Below, one piece after another: positions 1-8,086 of a DNA stretch of 64,000 nucleotides. The translations under genes were made by a program, and so were the position numbers. The notes under the pieces were generated by a model that saw nothing but the letters and a program-made list of their open reading frames with translations, was not told the origin of the DNA and made no database searches. Each line of letters begins with the position of its first letter. The first letter of the stretch is position 1. The DNA is from DASRDZ01 sp035652335 (GTDB lineage: Bacteria; Chloroflexota; Dormibacteria; Aeolococcales; Aeolococcaceae), in the NCBI GenBank assembly GCA_035652335.1, contig DASRDZ010000072.1, positions 1 to 64,000 of the forward strand. Reading direction: 5' to 3'.

Positions 1-1260
1 CCGGATCAGCGCCGTGCCACCGCCGGCCACGATGCCCTCCTCGACCGCGGCCCGGGTCGCGGACAGCGCGTCCTCGATCCGGTGCTTCTTCTCCTTCAGC
101 TCGACCTCGGTGGCCGCCCCGACCTTGACGACGGCCACCCCACCGGCCAACTTGGCCAGGCGCTCCTGGAGCTTCTCGCGGTCCCAGTCCGAGTCGGTGT
201 CCTCGATCTCCCGCTTGATCTGGGCGACCCGGCCCTTCACCTCGTCCTCGGTGCCCGCGCCGTCCACCACGGTGGTGTCGTCCTTGGTGACGACCGCGCG
301 CCGGGCGCGGCCCAGCTGGTCGAGCGTGGCCAGGTCGAGGCGCAGGCCGACCTCCTCGCTGACCACCTGGCCGCCGCACAGGACGGCGAGGTCCTGGAGC
401 ATCGCCTTGCGGCGGTCGCCGAAGCCGGGCGCCTTGACGGCGACGGCGGTGAAGGTGCCGCGGAGCTTGTTGACCACCAGCGTGGCCAGCGCCTCACCCT
501 CGACGTCCTCGGCGACGATGAGCAGCGGGCGGCCGGTCTGCACCACCTTCTCCAGCACCGGCAGCAGGTCGGCGACGGCGCTCACCTTGCGGTCGGTGAC
601 GAGGATGTAGGGCTCCTCCAGCACCGCCTCCATGCTGCTCTGGTCGGTGGCGAAGTACGGCGAGATGTAGCCGCGGTCGAACTGCATGCCCTCGACGACC
701 TCGACCTCGGTCTCCAGGCCCTGGCCGTCCTCGACGGAGATGACTCCCTCGCGGCCGACCCGGTCGAAGGCGTCGGCGATCATCTCGCCGATCTCCTCGT
801 TTCCGGCAGAGATGGCAGCAACGCGGCGGATGTCGTCGCGACCCTTGATCGGCGTGGCGCTCTTGCGCACGGCGTCGGCGACGGCCTCGGCGGCGGCGAG
901 CATGCCGCGGCGCAACCCCGTCGGCGAGGCGCCGGCGGCGAGGTTGCGCAGCCCCTCGTCGATCATCGCCCGGGCCAGCACGGTGGCGGTGGTGGTGCCG
1001 TCGCCGCTGACGTCGTTGGTCTTGGTGGCGACCTCCTTGACCAGCGCCGCGCCCATGTTCTCGAAGTGGTCCTTGAACTCGATGTCGCGGGCGATGGTGA
1101 CGCCGTCGTTGATCACCAGCGGGGCGCCGAACTTCTTGTCGAGGATCACGTTGCGGCCGCGCGGGCCGAGGGTGACGGCGACCACGTCGGCGAGGGCGTC
1201 GGCGCCGCGCTTCAGCGCCTCACGCGCCTCGGCGTCGAAGACGAGCTGCTTGGCGGGCAT
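1..1260 (-). CDS. groL: Chaperonin GroEL, C-terminal part cut by window edge
   Basis: This is the 60-kDa chaperonin that folds client proteins in the cytosol inside a double ring capped by GroES. The first 420 codons are visible and the frame is open through base 1, so only the C-terminal quarter is missing. Landmarks are the nucleotide-binding NDG around residue 51-53 and the GDGTTT ATPase motif around residues 86-91. The ATG at 1260 follows groES by 96 bases and gives the canonical MPAKQL start. It is expected to share the groES transcript and its HrcA/CIRCE heat-shock control. Nothing looks unusual apart from the truncation by the window. Confidence 0.98.
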   Translation of the reverse strand, partial: MPAKQLVFDAEAREALKRGADALADVVAVTLGPRGRNVILDKKFGAPLVINDGVTIARDIEFKDHFENMGAALVKEVATKTNDVSGDGTTTATVLARAMIDEGLRNLAAGASPTGLRRGMLAAAEAVADAVRKSATPIKGRDDIRRVAAISAGNEEIGEMIADAFDRVGREGVISVEDGQGLETEVEVVEGMQFDRGYISPYFATDQSSMEAVLEEPYILVTDRKVSAVADLLPVLEKVVQTGRPLLIVAEDVEGEALATLVVNKLRGTFTAVAVKAPGFGDRRKAMLQDLAVLCGGQVVSEEVGLRLDLATLDQLGRARRAVVTKDDTTVVDGAGTEDEVKGRVAQIKREIEDTDSDWDREKLQERLAKLAGGVAVVKVGAATEVELKEKKHRIEDALSATRAAVEEGIVAGGGTALIR

Positions 1261-1356
1261 GGGGGATCAGGACCTCCGGGAGAAGGGGCGCGGGCGGCGG
1301 CGCGGCGGCTCTGCTCTGGGCAGCGCCGCGCCGCGCGCGACCTGGGTGGGCGAGGC

Positions 1357-1665
1357 TCAGCTCTTGCCGTTGGCGACGACGGCGAGGATGTCCTTCTCCG
1401 AGAGGATCAGGTACTCGGTCTCGTCGATCTTGACCTCGCTGCCGGCGTACTTGGCGTAGATCACGCGGTCGCCGACGTTGACGTCGAGGGCGACGCGCTG
1501 TCCGGTCTGCTCGTTGAAGCGACCGTTGCCCACGGCCTCGACCAGGCCCTCCTGGGGCTTCTCCTTGGCGGTGTCGGGCAGCACGATGCCGCTCTTGGTC
1601 ACCTCCTCGCGCTCGAGGGGCTTGACCACGACACGATCAGCAAGTGGACGCAGGTTGACGGCCAC
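1357..1665 (-). CDS. groS: Co-chaperonin GroES
   Basis: This is the 10-kDa co-chaperonin that caps GroEL. It has 102 residues, the usual length, and shows the typical start with LRPLADRVVVK, the mobile-loop region with TKSGIVLPDTAKEKP, and the roof-loop and core strand ending in EYLILSEKDILAV. A clear GGAGG ribosome binding site sits just upstream of the ATG. It is the first gene of a groES-groEL pair. The CIRCE operator lies 22 bases before the start codon, so repression by HrcA is expected. Confidence 0.98.
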   Translation of the reverse strand: MAVNLRPLADRVVVKPLEREEVTKSGIVLPDTAKEKPQEGLVEAVGNGRFNEQTGQRVALDVNVGDRVIYAKYAGSEVKIDETEYLILSEKDILAVVANGKS

Positions 1666-1687
1666 GAAGACCTCCTCCGGACACGGA

Positions 1688-1714
1688 TTAGCACTCTCGG
1701 GTAGAGACTGCTAA
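1688..1714 (-). promoter_or_regulatory. CIRCE operator (HrcA binding site) of groESL
   Basis: The sequence reads TTAGCACTC, nine spacer bases, then GACTGCTAA. This matches the CIRCE consensus (TTAGCACTC-N9-GAGTGCTAA) in 17 of 18 arm positions. It lies between the groES start codon and the presumed promoter, the standard place for HrcA-repressed chaperonin operons. No hrcA gene is in the window. Confidence 0.93.
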
Positions 1715-1750
1715 CACTCTACGGGATCGAGTGCCAGAGAGGCAAGGAGG

Positions 1751-2596
1751 TCAGGCCCCGGCGGCGTGGAGGAGCAGATCGGTGCCGTAGGCGACGAGGA
1801 AGCCGGTGAGCAGCCCCACCATGGCGACGTCGTGGGCGCCGATCTTGCGGCCGGCATGCTGCAGCTCGCCGATGACGTAGAGGATGGCGCCGGCCGCCAG
1901 GGCGAGGAAGAGCACCGAGATGGCCGGGCTGCGGAACTGGTAGCCGAGCAGGGTGCCCACGAAGGTGGGGCCGCCGCCGACGAGCCCGAGCAGGCCGAGG
2001 AAGCGCCAGGAGGGGCGCTCGCCGAAGAGCGGCGCGGTGATGCCGAAGCCCTCGGTGATGTTGTGCAGCCCGAAGCCGATGACCAGGACGTAGAAGAGCC
2101 GGTACGCGGAGGCCGCGGCGGACTGGCCGATGGCCAGGCCCTCCGAGAAGTTGTGCAGGCCGATGCCGATGGCGATGAACAGCGCCACCCGGTAGACGCC
2201 GGAGACGGGCTGGCGCCGCGCGGGGGCGGCCGGCGCGGTGGGCGGGTCGAGGCTGGCGGCGGCGGACAGGGCGCCGGGGCCCGAGGGCATCGAGGAGCGC
2301 CGCCGCTTCATCACCCGCTCGAAGACGACGAGACCGAGCGAGCCCACCGCGAGGCCGGCGGCGAGGAGGAGGCCGTAGCCGATGCCGGTGCCGCGGTTCG
2401 AGTCCAGCGCGGTCTCGATGGTCTGCGAGGCGTTGCTGATGACGTCGAAGAAGATGAAGATCAGCACCCCCACCGACGCCGCGGTGAGGAAGGCGAGCTG
2501 CGCGGGACGCGGCCGCCCCACCCGCGCGACGGGCAGGCCCAGGAAGATGGTCAGGCCGGCGACGGCTCCAAGACCGGCGGCTTGGGCGTAGGTCAT
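1751..2596 (-). CDS. ZIP-family divalent metal transporter
   Basis: This is a membrane protein of the ZIP (ZupT/GufA-like) family, which brings Zn, Fe or Mn into the cytoplasm. It has about eight hydrophobic segments split by a polar Pro/Ala-rich loop in the middle. The two family signature helices carry the metal-binding motifs HNFSEG and HNITEG. I chose the ATG at 2596 because a GGAG lies upstream of it; a TTG at 2614 would add six residues and has no ribosome binding site. An IdeR/DtxR-like palindrome 55 bases upstream suggests control by iron or manganese. The metal specificity cannot be read from sequence. Confidence 0.9.
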   Translation of the reverse strand: MTYAQAAGLGAVAGLTIFLGLPVARVGRPRPAQLAFLTAASVGVLIFIFFDVISNASQTIETALDSNRGTGIGYGLLLAAGLAVGSLGLVVFERVMKRRRSSMPSGPGALSAAASLDPPTAPAAPARRQPVSGVYRVALFIAIGIGLHNFSEGLAIGQSAAASAYRLFYVLVIGFGLHNITEGFGITAPLFGERPSWRFLGLLGLVGGGPTFVGTLLGYQFRSPAISVLFLALAAGAILYVIGELQHAGRKIGAHDVAMVGLLTGFLVAYGTDLLLHAAGA

Positions 2597-2650
2597 GGCG
2601 GCGAGGATCTCCAACTCGTGCGACGGTGCGCGCGCTGGCGGCTGCGGGAA

Positions 2651-2669
2651 TTAGGGTAGCTTAACTTTT
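2651..2669 (-). promoter_or_regulatory. Candidate IdeR/DtxR/MntR-type metalloregulator box
   Basis: The 19 bases TTAGGGTAGCTTAACTTTT match the IdeR consensus TTAGGTTAGSCTAACCTAA at 14 positions. The site is in the AT-rich patch directly upstream of the ZIP transporter and is the only such patch in the area. A metal-dependent repressor fits the job of the gene. The right arm is weak, so this is a candidate only. Confidence 0.45.
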
Positions 2670-2686
2670 GACCCGTGGACAGGGGG

Positions 2687-3700
2687 TCAGGCGAACTCGC
2701 CGAGGCCGGGATCGACCTCGAAGCCGGGCTGGTCGGCGCCCCGGACCTGGAGGCGGTGCCAGCCGGCCACCGCGATCATGGCAGCGTTGTCGGTGCAGTG
2801 GCGAAGCGGGGGGATGACCACGCGCAGCCCGGCGAAGCGCTCCCGGACCGCGTCGCGCAGCGGTGCGTTGGCGGCCACCCCGCCCACCACGGCGATGCGA
2901 TCCGCGCCGCTGCGCTCCAGCGCCTGCTCCAGCCCGCCGACGAGCTGGTCGACCGCGGCTCGCTGGAAGGCGGCGGCGAGGTCGGCGACCACCTGCGGGT
3001 CGACCGGCACCCCGCGCTCGTCGAGCTGCTCCGGCCCGAGGTCGCGCACCGCGTAGCGGACCGCCGTCTTCAGCCCGGAGAAGGAGAACGAGTCCTCCAG
3101 CCGCGTCCTCGGCAGCGGGAAGCGCGACGCGTCGCCGTCCTCCGCCGCGCGCTGCACCGCGGGCCCGCCCGGATAGGCGAGCCCCAGCATGCGCGCCACC
3201 TTGTCGAACGCCTCCCCCACCGCGTCGTCGCGCGTCGCCGCGAGTCGCACCGCGTCGCCGTGGTCGCGCAGCACCACGCAGTCGGTGTGGCCGCCGCTCA
3301 CCACCAGGGCGAGGTAGGGCGGCTGCAGCTCGGGGTCGGCGAGCATGGCGCTGTAGACGTGGCCGGCGAGGTGCGAGACCCCGGTGATGGGCAGGCCGCG
3401 CGCCAGCGCTGCGCTCTGCGCGTACGCAGTTCCGACCAACAATGACCCGATCAGGCCGGGTCCGCGCGTGACCGCGACGGCGTCGACGCCGTCCCAGCCG
3501 CCGACCGGTTGCAGCGCCTCGTCGACGGTGGGTGCGATGGCGTCGAGGTGGGCGCGGGCCGCCAGCTCGGGGACGACGCCGCCGTAGCGCGCGTGCAGGT
3601 CGACCTGCGAGGCGACGACGGAGGAGATCAGCTCACGCCCGTCGCGCAGGACCGCGGCGGCCGTCTCGTCGCAGGAGGTCTCGACGGCGAGGAGGTTCAG
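2687..3700 (-). CDS. tsaD: tRNA N6-threonylcarbamoyladenosine transferase TsaD
   Basis: TsaD transfers the threonylcarbamoyl group to A37 of ANN-decoding tRNAs, working with TsaB and TsaE. The protein begins with the family hallmark LLAVETSCDETAAAV and carries the metal-binding histidines of the HLAGH motif near residues 110 and 114, then SGGHT and the ATP-binding GGVAAN. I place the start at a CTG at 3700 that overlaps the rimI stop by four bases (CTGA); this gives 337 residues, the normal size. Reading further upstream would add a basic sequence with no homology. No strong ribosome binding site is present, consistent with coupling to rimI. It is the last gene of the thi-tsa unit. Confidence 0.93.
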   Translation of the reverse strand: MNLLAVETSCDETAAAVLRDGRELISSVVASQVDLHARYGGVVPELAARAHLDAIAPTVDEALQPVGGWDGVDAVAVTRGPGLIGSLLVGTAYAQSAALARGLPITGVSHLAGHVYSAMLADPELQPPYLALVVSGGHTDCVVLRDHGDAVRLAATRDDAVGEAFDKVARMLGLAYPGGPAVQRAAEDGDASRFPLPRTRLEDSFSFSGLKTAVRYAVRDLGPEQLDERGVPVDPQVVADLAAAFQRAAVDQLVGGLEQALERSGADRIAVVGGVAANAPLRDAVRERFAGLRVVIPPLRHCTDNAAMIAVAGWHRLQVRGADQPGFEVDPGLGEFA

Positions 3701-4257
3701 TGGTCGGGATATCCCGGCGGGGGCTCGTCGCCCACGCCCGACACCGCCACCGGCAGGGTCCGCAGCATCTCCTTGAAGTTGCGCTTGAAGGCCGGCGCGT
3801 GGATGCTGTCGCTCCACATGATCAGGGCGTCCTCGCCGTTGTCGGTGTAGTAGCCGCGGCGACGCCCGATCGACTTGAAGCCGAAGGCCTCGTAGAGCCG
3901 GATGGCATGCTCGTTGGTGGGACGCACCTCCAGGGTGATCCAGCGCGCGCCCAGCGCGTAGGAGCGCTGCACCAGCGCGGCGAAGAGGGCGCGGCCGTAC
4001 CCCCGGTTCTGGTCAGAGGCGCGAACCCCGATGGTGGTGATGTGCGCCTCGTGGAACACCTTCCAGAGGCCGCCGTACCCGACGATGCGATGGTCCTCGC
4101 GCATCACCAGGTAGGAGGCCTGCCGGTTCTGCGACAGCTCGCGGTGGTACGCGTTCTTCGGCCACGGCGTCAGGAAGATCTCCTTCTCGATCGCCTGGAC
4201 GGTGGGGATGTCCTCCTCGCGCATCGGCTCGATGGCGACTCGGGGTACGACCTGCAT
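3697..4257 (-). CDS. rimI: Ribosomal protein S18-alanine N-acetyltransferase (RimI-type GNAT)
   Basis: This is a GNAT-fold acetyltransferase that uses acetyl-CoA to modify the N-terminal amine of a protein, classically S18. The acetyl-CoA motif QNRGYGRALF is near residues 83-92, followed by LEVRPTNEHAIRLYE and the RimI C-terminal signature FGF...GYYTDNGEDALIM. The ATG at 4257 starts 13 bases after the tsaB stop and gives 186 residues; longer starts would overlap tsaB. Its place between tsaB and tsaD is common in bacteria. The last 40 residues form a Pro-rich tail not needed by the fold. Confidence 0.9.
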   Translation of the reverse strand: MQVVPRVAIEPMREEDIPTVQAIEKEIFLTPWPKNAYHRELSQNRQASYLVMREDHRIVGYGGLWKVFHEAHITTIGVRASDQNRGYGRALFAALVQRSYALGARWITLEVRPTNEHAIRLYEAFGFKSIGRRRGYYTDNGEDALIMWSDSIHAPAFKRNFKEMLRTLPVAVSGVGDEPPPGYPDH

Positions 4258-4270
4258 GACCTTGCGGCCA

Positions 4271-4897
4271 TCATACGCGCGGCCCTGACGGCGCAGACGC
4301 ATCTCCGCCGAGGTACACGGGCTCGAGTCCTGCACGTGGCAACGGCGCCTCCGACGCCGCCGCGGCCGCCGCCTCGGCCAGGGCGGCGGCGGCGCGGTCG
4401 TCGCAGGGCAGCGCGCCGTCGAGGGCGTCGAGGGTCACCGCGACGTGTCCTGGCGCCGGCCTCCACGCCCCCGGGTCGACCCGGCGCGGGCCGTCGGTGC
4501 GGCGCAGTCCGCCGCCGTCGCGCTGATAGCGGGCGGCGTAGAGGGCGCCGCGGCCCGCGTCGGCGACGGCCTCGACGAGCGCCGCCTGGGGCGGCGCGGC
4601 GCGGGCGACGGCGTCGAGGGCGGCGATGCCGTGCAGCGGCAGATCGCGAGCATGGGCAAGGCCCAGCGCAGCGGCGATCCCGACGCGAAGCCCGGTGTAC
4701 GACCCGGGGCCGAGCACCACGGCGACGGCGGTCGGCGCGCTCTCGCCGAGCAGGGCGCCGAGCGCTGCGGGCAGGGTGCGGTCGAGGTGGCGTCCCTCGA
4801 GCCGCCGCGCCGCCAAGAGCCCGCCGTCCGCCGCGGCGAGGACGCAGAGCGCGCGGCGCCGCGAGGACGTGTCGATGGCCAGGATGGGGCCGCTCAT
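4271..4897 (-). CDS. tsaB: tRNA threonylcarbamoyladenosine biosynthesis protein TsaB
   Basis: TsaB is the non-catalytic ASKHA-fold partner of TsaD in t6A synthesis. It begins ILAIDTSS and has the family motif GPGSYTGLRVG around residues 66-76. At 208 residues its length is normal. The ATG overlaps the tsaE stop by four bases (ATGA). The downstream half is Ala-rich and less conserved, as usual for TsaB. All parts of the bacterial t6A machinery occur in this window: tsaB, tsaD and tsaE here, and tsaC at 37845. Confidence 0.93.
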   Translation of the reverse strand: MSGPILAIDTSSRRRALCVLAAADGGLLAARRLEGRHLDRTLPAALGALLGESAPTAVAVVLGPGSYTGLRVGIAAALGLAHARDLPLHGIAALDAVARAAPPQAALVEAVADAGRGALYAARYQRDGGGLRRTDGPRRVDPGAWRPAPGHVAVTLDALDGALPCDDRAAAALAEAAAAAASEAPLPRAGLEPVYLGGDASAPSGPRV

Positions 4898-5370
4898 CGC
4901 TGCGCGTCCAGCGCCGCGCGCAGATGTGCGGGAAGTGCGCGCAGCGTGATGCGCCGCCGCGTCCCGTCGAGCACGTCGATGTGGACGTGGGCCGCGTTCA
5001 GCTCGGCGAGCCGGGGTGCGTACGCGCCCCACTCCACGGCCAGCGCGCCGTCCTCCGCCAGCGCGTCGACGTCGAGTGCGGCGAGGTCGGCGCCCTCGCC
5101 GAGCCGGTAGCAGTCGAGGTGGTGCAGGGTCAGCCGCGTGCCGCGATAGACGTGGTGCAGCACGAAGGTCGGGCTGCGCACCGTCAGCGGGTCGGCGCCG
5201 GCGCCTTCGGCGAGGCCGCGGACCAGCACCGTCTTGCCCGCGCCCAGGTCGCCGTCGAGGGCGAGCACGTCGCCGGGCTGCAGGGCTGCGCCGAGGGTGC
5301 GACCCAGCGCCTCGGTGCGGAGCGGCGAGTCGCTGAGCACCACCGCGTCCGCCGTGTTTCTGTCGATCAC
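4894..5370 (-). CDS. tsaE: tRNA threonylcarbamoyladenosine biosynthesis ATPase TsaE
   Basis: TsaE is the small ATPase of the t6A complex. It has a Walker A sequence GDLGAGKT around residues 39-46, the following RSPTFVLHHVY, and the family motif HHLDCYRL followed by the acidic GEGADLAALD. The GTG start at 5370 overlaps the thiL stop by four bases (GTGA) and gives 158 residues, matching the family. The stop overlaps the tsaB start in the same way, so translation should be coupled on both sides. Confidence 0.94.
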   Translation of the reverse strand: MIDRNTADAVVLSDSPLRTEALGRTLGAALQPGDVLALDGDLGAGKTVLVRGLAEGAGADPLTVRSPTFVLHHVYRGTRLTLHHLDCYRLGEGADLAALDVDALAEDGALAVEWGAYAPRLAELNAAHVHIDVLDGTRRRITLRALPAHLRAALDAQR

Positions 5371-6392
5371 GACCCGAAGTGTCGCGAGGCCACCGCGGGA
5401 AGCGCGAGCACCTCTCCGCCGTCGCACGAGCGCAGGGTGACCCCGCCGCCCTCGACGAGACGCCCGACGACGCGCAGCGGCGCCAGCGCGGACGGCCAGC
5501 CGTCGAGGACCGCGGCGGGTGCGGCCGCGAGCAGCTCGAAGTCCTCGCCCCCGCCGAGGGCCAGGGCGGGCCAGTCCGCGGGAAAGGCGGTGCGCAGCGC
5601 GCCGCCGACGGGCAGGGCGTCGCGCCACAGCTCGGCGCCGCAGCCGGACGCGGCGGCGGTGCGACCGGCGTCGACGAGGAGGCCGTCGCTGAGGTCGCCC
5701 GCGCAGCGCACCCCGTGCTCCGCCAGCGCACGGCCCTCGGCGAGGCGCGGCACCGGGTCGAGCTGCGCCGATCGCCAGCCATCCACGACCGCAGGATCGA
5801 TCCCGGCCGCCAGCGCGGGGTCGCGCAGCAGGCGCAGTCCCGCAGCGGCCCGGCCCAGCTCACCGGTCACGGCCAGGACGTCGCCCACCGTGCCCGCGTC
5901 GCGACGCAGCGCGCGCTCGGCGACCACCGTGCCGCCGGCGACGACGTCGAGCACCAGCGGCCCGTCGATGGCGCTCACGTCGCCCCCGACGATGGCGCAG
6001 CCGTGCTCGGCGGCCATCGCCTGGAGGCCGTCGTGCAGCGCCTCGACGTCGGCGAGCGGGGTGTCCCCGGGCGCGCAGAGGGCCACCAGGCACCAGGCGG
6101 GCTCGGCACCCATGGCGGCGAGGTCGGACAGCGACAGCGCCAGGGCCCGCCGACCCAGCAGGTGGGGAGACGTCCAGTCGCGGCGGAAGTCGACGCCCTC
6201 GACCAGGGCGTCCTGGGTCAGCACCAGCACCCTGCCCGCCGGCGGCTGCCAGAGCGCGGCGTCGTCGCCGGGACCGAGCAGCAGGCCGGGCGCGCTGACC
6301 AGGCGCCCGCCCAGGAGCCGCGCCAGCAGCCCGGACTCACCGACGTCGGCGAGGGTCGGCCCCCCGGCGCCGAAGCCGCGCTGCGACGCCAC
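5367..6392 (-). CDS. thiL: Thiamine-monophosphate kinase ThiL
   Basis: ThiL phosphorylates thiamine monophosphate to thiamine pyrophosphate, the last step of the pathway, in the cytosol. The 341-residue protein shows the PurM/ThiL fold motifs: GPGDDAALW near residue 40, the DALVEGVDFR substrate loop, SLSDLAAMGAEP, GGDVS in the middle, and DLSDGLLVD with GGGEDFELL in the C-terminal half. The GTG start abuts the thiG TAG stop with no gap. It couples the thi genes to the tsa genes that follow. Confidence 0.95.
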   Translation of the reverse strand: MASQRGFGAGGPTLADVGESGLLARLLGGRLVSAPGLLLGPGDDAALWQPPAGRVLVLTQDALVEGVDFRRDWTSPHLLGRRALALSLSDLAAMGAEPAWCLVALCAPGDTPLADVEALHDGLQAMAAEHGCAIVGGDVSAIDGPLVLDVVAGGTVVAERALRRDAGTVGDVLAVTGELGRAAAGLRLLRDPALAAGIDPAVVDGWRSAQLDPVPRLAEGRALAEHGVRCAGDLSDGLLVDAGRTAAASGCGAELWRDALPVGGALRTAFPADWPALALGGGEDFELLAAAPAAVLDGWPSALAPLRVVGRLVEGGGVTLRSCDGGEVLALPAVASRHFGS

Positions 6393-7193
6393 CTACGACG
6401 ACGACGACGGCAGGCCAGCCGTGGGGCTGGAGGCGACCGCCTCGAAGCTGATCTCGGCCCGCCCCGCGAGGTGCGCCCGCCGTCCCGCCGCCACCGCCTC
6501 GGTGAAGGCGCGCGCCATCTCCACGGGATTGCGCGCGCGCGCAATCGCTGTGTTGACCAGCACCGCCGCCGCGCCCCACTCCATGCAGCGCACCGCCTCG
6601 CTGGGCACGCCGAGCCCGGCGTCGACCACCACCGGCACCTCCAGCCGGTCGATGATCAGCCTGACGTTGAAGGGGTTCTGGATGCCCAGGGTGGTGCCGA
6701 TCGGCGCCGCCCCCGGCATCACCGCCGCCGCGCCGGCCTCCTGCAGGCGCAGGGCGAGCACCACGTCGTCGCTGGTGTAGGCGAGCACGGTGAAGCCCTC
6801 CTCGGCCAGCACCCGGGTCGCCTCCAGCGTTCCTGCCGGGTCTGGCAGCAACGTGCGCTCGTCGCCGACCACCTCGACCTTGATGAGGTCGCTGAGGCTG
6901 GCGGCGCGGGCCAGGTGGGCCAGCCGGATGGCCTGCTGCGCGGTGGTGGCGCCCGCCGTGTTGGGCAGCAGGGTGAACCGCGACAGGTCGACTCCCGCCA
7001 GCTCGTTGCGCCCGCCGCCGTCGAGGGACAGGCGGCGGATGGCCAGGGTGACCATGTCGGGGCGGGCGGCGTCGAGGCACCCGCGCAGCACCTCGTCGGA
7101 GGGGAACTTCCCGGTGCCGTGGATCAGGCGGTTGCGCAGCGTCGCGCTGCCGATGCGCAGCTCGTCCGCCGCGGCGACGTCCGTCAGTGTCAT
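6393..7193 (-). CDS. thiG: Thiazole synthase ThiG
   Basis: ThiG builds the thiazole phosphate of thiamin from 1-deoxy-xylulose-5-phosphate, ThiS thiocarboxylate and dehydroglycine. The TIM-barrel protein has 266 residues. The Schiff-base lysine is in LIKVEV, and the phosphate-binding loops are PGAAPIGTTLGIQNP and VVVDAGLGVPSEA, followed by GAAAVLVNTAIARA. It follows thiS by 19 bases. The partner genes thiF, thiO or thiH, and thiC are not in this window, so the source of dehydroglycine and of sulfur transfer is unknown here. Confidence 0.96.
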   Translation of the reverse strand: MTLTDVAAADELRIGSATLRNRLIHGTGKFPSDEVLRGCLDAARPDMVTLAIRRLSLDGGGRNELAGVDLSRFTLLPNTAGATTAQQAIRLAHLARAASLSDLIKVEVVGDERTLLPDPAGTLEATRVLAEEGFTVLAYTSDDVVLALRLQEAGAAAVMPGAAPIGTTLGIQNPFNVRLIIDRLEVPVVVDAGLGVPSEAVRCMEWGAAAVLVNTAIARARNPVEMARAFTEAVAAGRRAHLAGRAEISFEAVASSPTAGLPSSSS

Positions 7194-7212
7194 GTCTGTC
7201 CAGAACCTCCGA

Positions 7213-7419
7213 TCATCCGCCGCCGACGAACTGGAGAACCTCGAGCTCGTCCCCGTCCGCGATGCGCGCCTGCGCGAAGTCCTCGCCGTGCAGGATGCGC
7301 ATGTTGTGCTCGACCACGACGCGCTGCGCCTTGACTCCCAGCGCGTCGAGGAGAGCCGCCACGGTGAGGCCCTCCTCCACCTGGCGGGCGTCGCCGTTGA
7401 CCCGGATGCTGATGCTCAC
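7213..7419 (-). CDS. thiS: Sulfur carrier protein ThiS
   Basis: ThiS is the ubiquitin-like sulfur carrier for thiazole formation. It has 68 residues, a beta-grasp pattern (SISIRVNGD, LTVAALLDALG, RVVVEHN, DELEVLQFVGGG), and the essential C-terminal Gly-Gly at its very end. The GTG start overlaps the thiE stop by four bases (GTGA). A longer reading would begin inside thiE and adds only a basic low-complexity stretch, so I reject it. Confidence 0.95.
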   Translation of the reverse strand: MSISIRVNGDARQVEEGLTVAALLDALGVKAQRVVVEHNMRILHGEDFAQARIADGDELEVLQFVGGG

Positions 7420-8081
7420 GCCACCACCTCCGGAGCCGCGAGGCGGGCGTCGAGGGCGGTCCGCAGCGCGCGCGCCGCCTCCGCGACGTCCGGCGCGTCG
7501 CACACCGCGCGCACCACCGCGACCCGCCGCGCGCCCGCATCGAGCACGGCGCCGACGGTCGACGCGTCGACGCCGCCGATGGCGAACCAGGGGATGCGCA
7601 CGTGCGCCGCGGCCTCACGCACACAGGCGAGGCCGACCGCCGGCCGTCCGGGCTTGGTCGGCGTTGCGTGGACAGGTCCGACCCCGATGTAGTCGGCCCC
7701 CTCCTCGACCGCGGCCAGCGCCTGGGCCAGGGAGTGGGTCGAGCGCCCGACCAGGCCCGCCGGCCAGAGCCGGCGCGCCACCGTCAGCGGCAGGTCGTCC
7801 TGACCGAGGTGCACCCCGTCCGCGCCGCAGGCCATGGCCACGTCGAGCCGGTCGTTGACGACGAAGAGCACGCCCGCCTCCGCGGTGATCGTGCGGCAGC
7901 GCTCCGCCAGCCGCAGCAGGGCCAGGCCCTCGTCGCCCTTGCGCCGCAGCTGCACGACGCCGGCGCCGCCCCGGCAGGCCGCGCGGACCACCGCCTCCAC
8001 CCGCGTCGCGTCGTGGGCGGCCTCGGTGACCACGTAGAGGCGCGCCGCGGCGAGGCGGTCGGCGGTGCTGCTGGCGGTCAT
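7416..8081 (-). CDS. thiE: Thiamine-phosphate synthase ThiE
   Basis: ThiE joins HMP pyrophosphate and thiazole phosphate to thiamine monophosphate. The 221-residue TIM barrel shows VVQLRRKG, VNDRLDVAM, DGVHLGQDDLP, the substrate loop GPVHATPTKPG and AIGGVDAST. The ATG at 8081 is preferred because ACGGAG lies five bases upstream; a GTG at 8099 would add six residues and has no ribosome binding site. It is the first gene after the TPP riboswitch, so thiamin pyrophosphate should shut off this gene and those coupled to it. Confidence 0.95.
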   Translation of the reverse strand: MTASSTADRLAAARLYVVTEAAHDATRVEAVVRAACRGGAGVVQLRRKGDEGLALLRLAERCRTITAEAGVLFVVNDRLDVAMACGADGVHLGQDDLPLTVARRLWPAGLVGRSTHSLAQALAAVEEGADYIGVGPVHATPTKPGRPAVGLACVREAAAHVRIPWFAIGGVDASTVGAVLDAGARRVAVVRAVCDAPDVAEAARALRTALDARLAAPEVVA

Positions 8082-8086
8082 CGTGT

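Noticed and set aside
3532..6780. A 1082-codon plus-strand frame across the tsa and thiL genes
   Set aside because: Arg/Ser/Pro-rich antisense frame in GC-rich DNA with no family features; the minus strand holds well-known genes.
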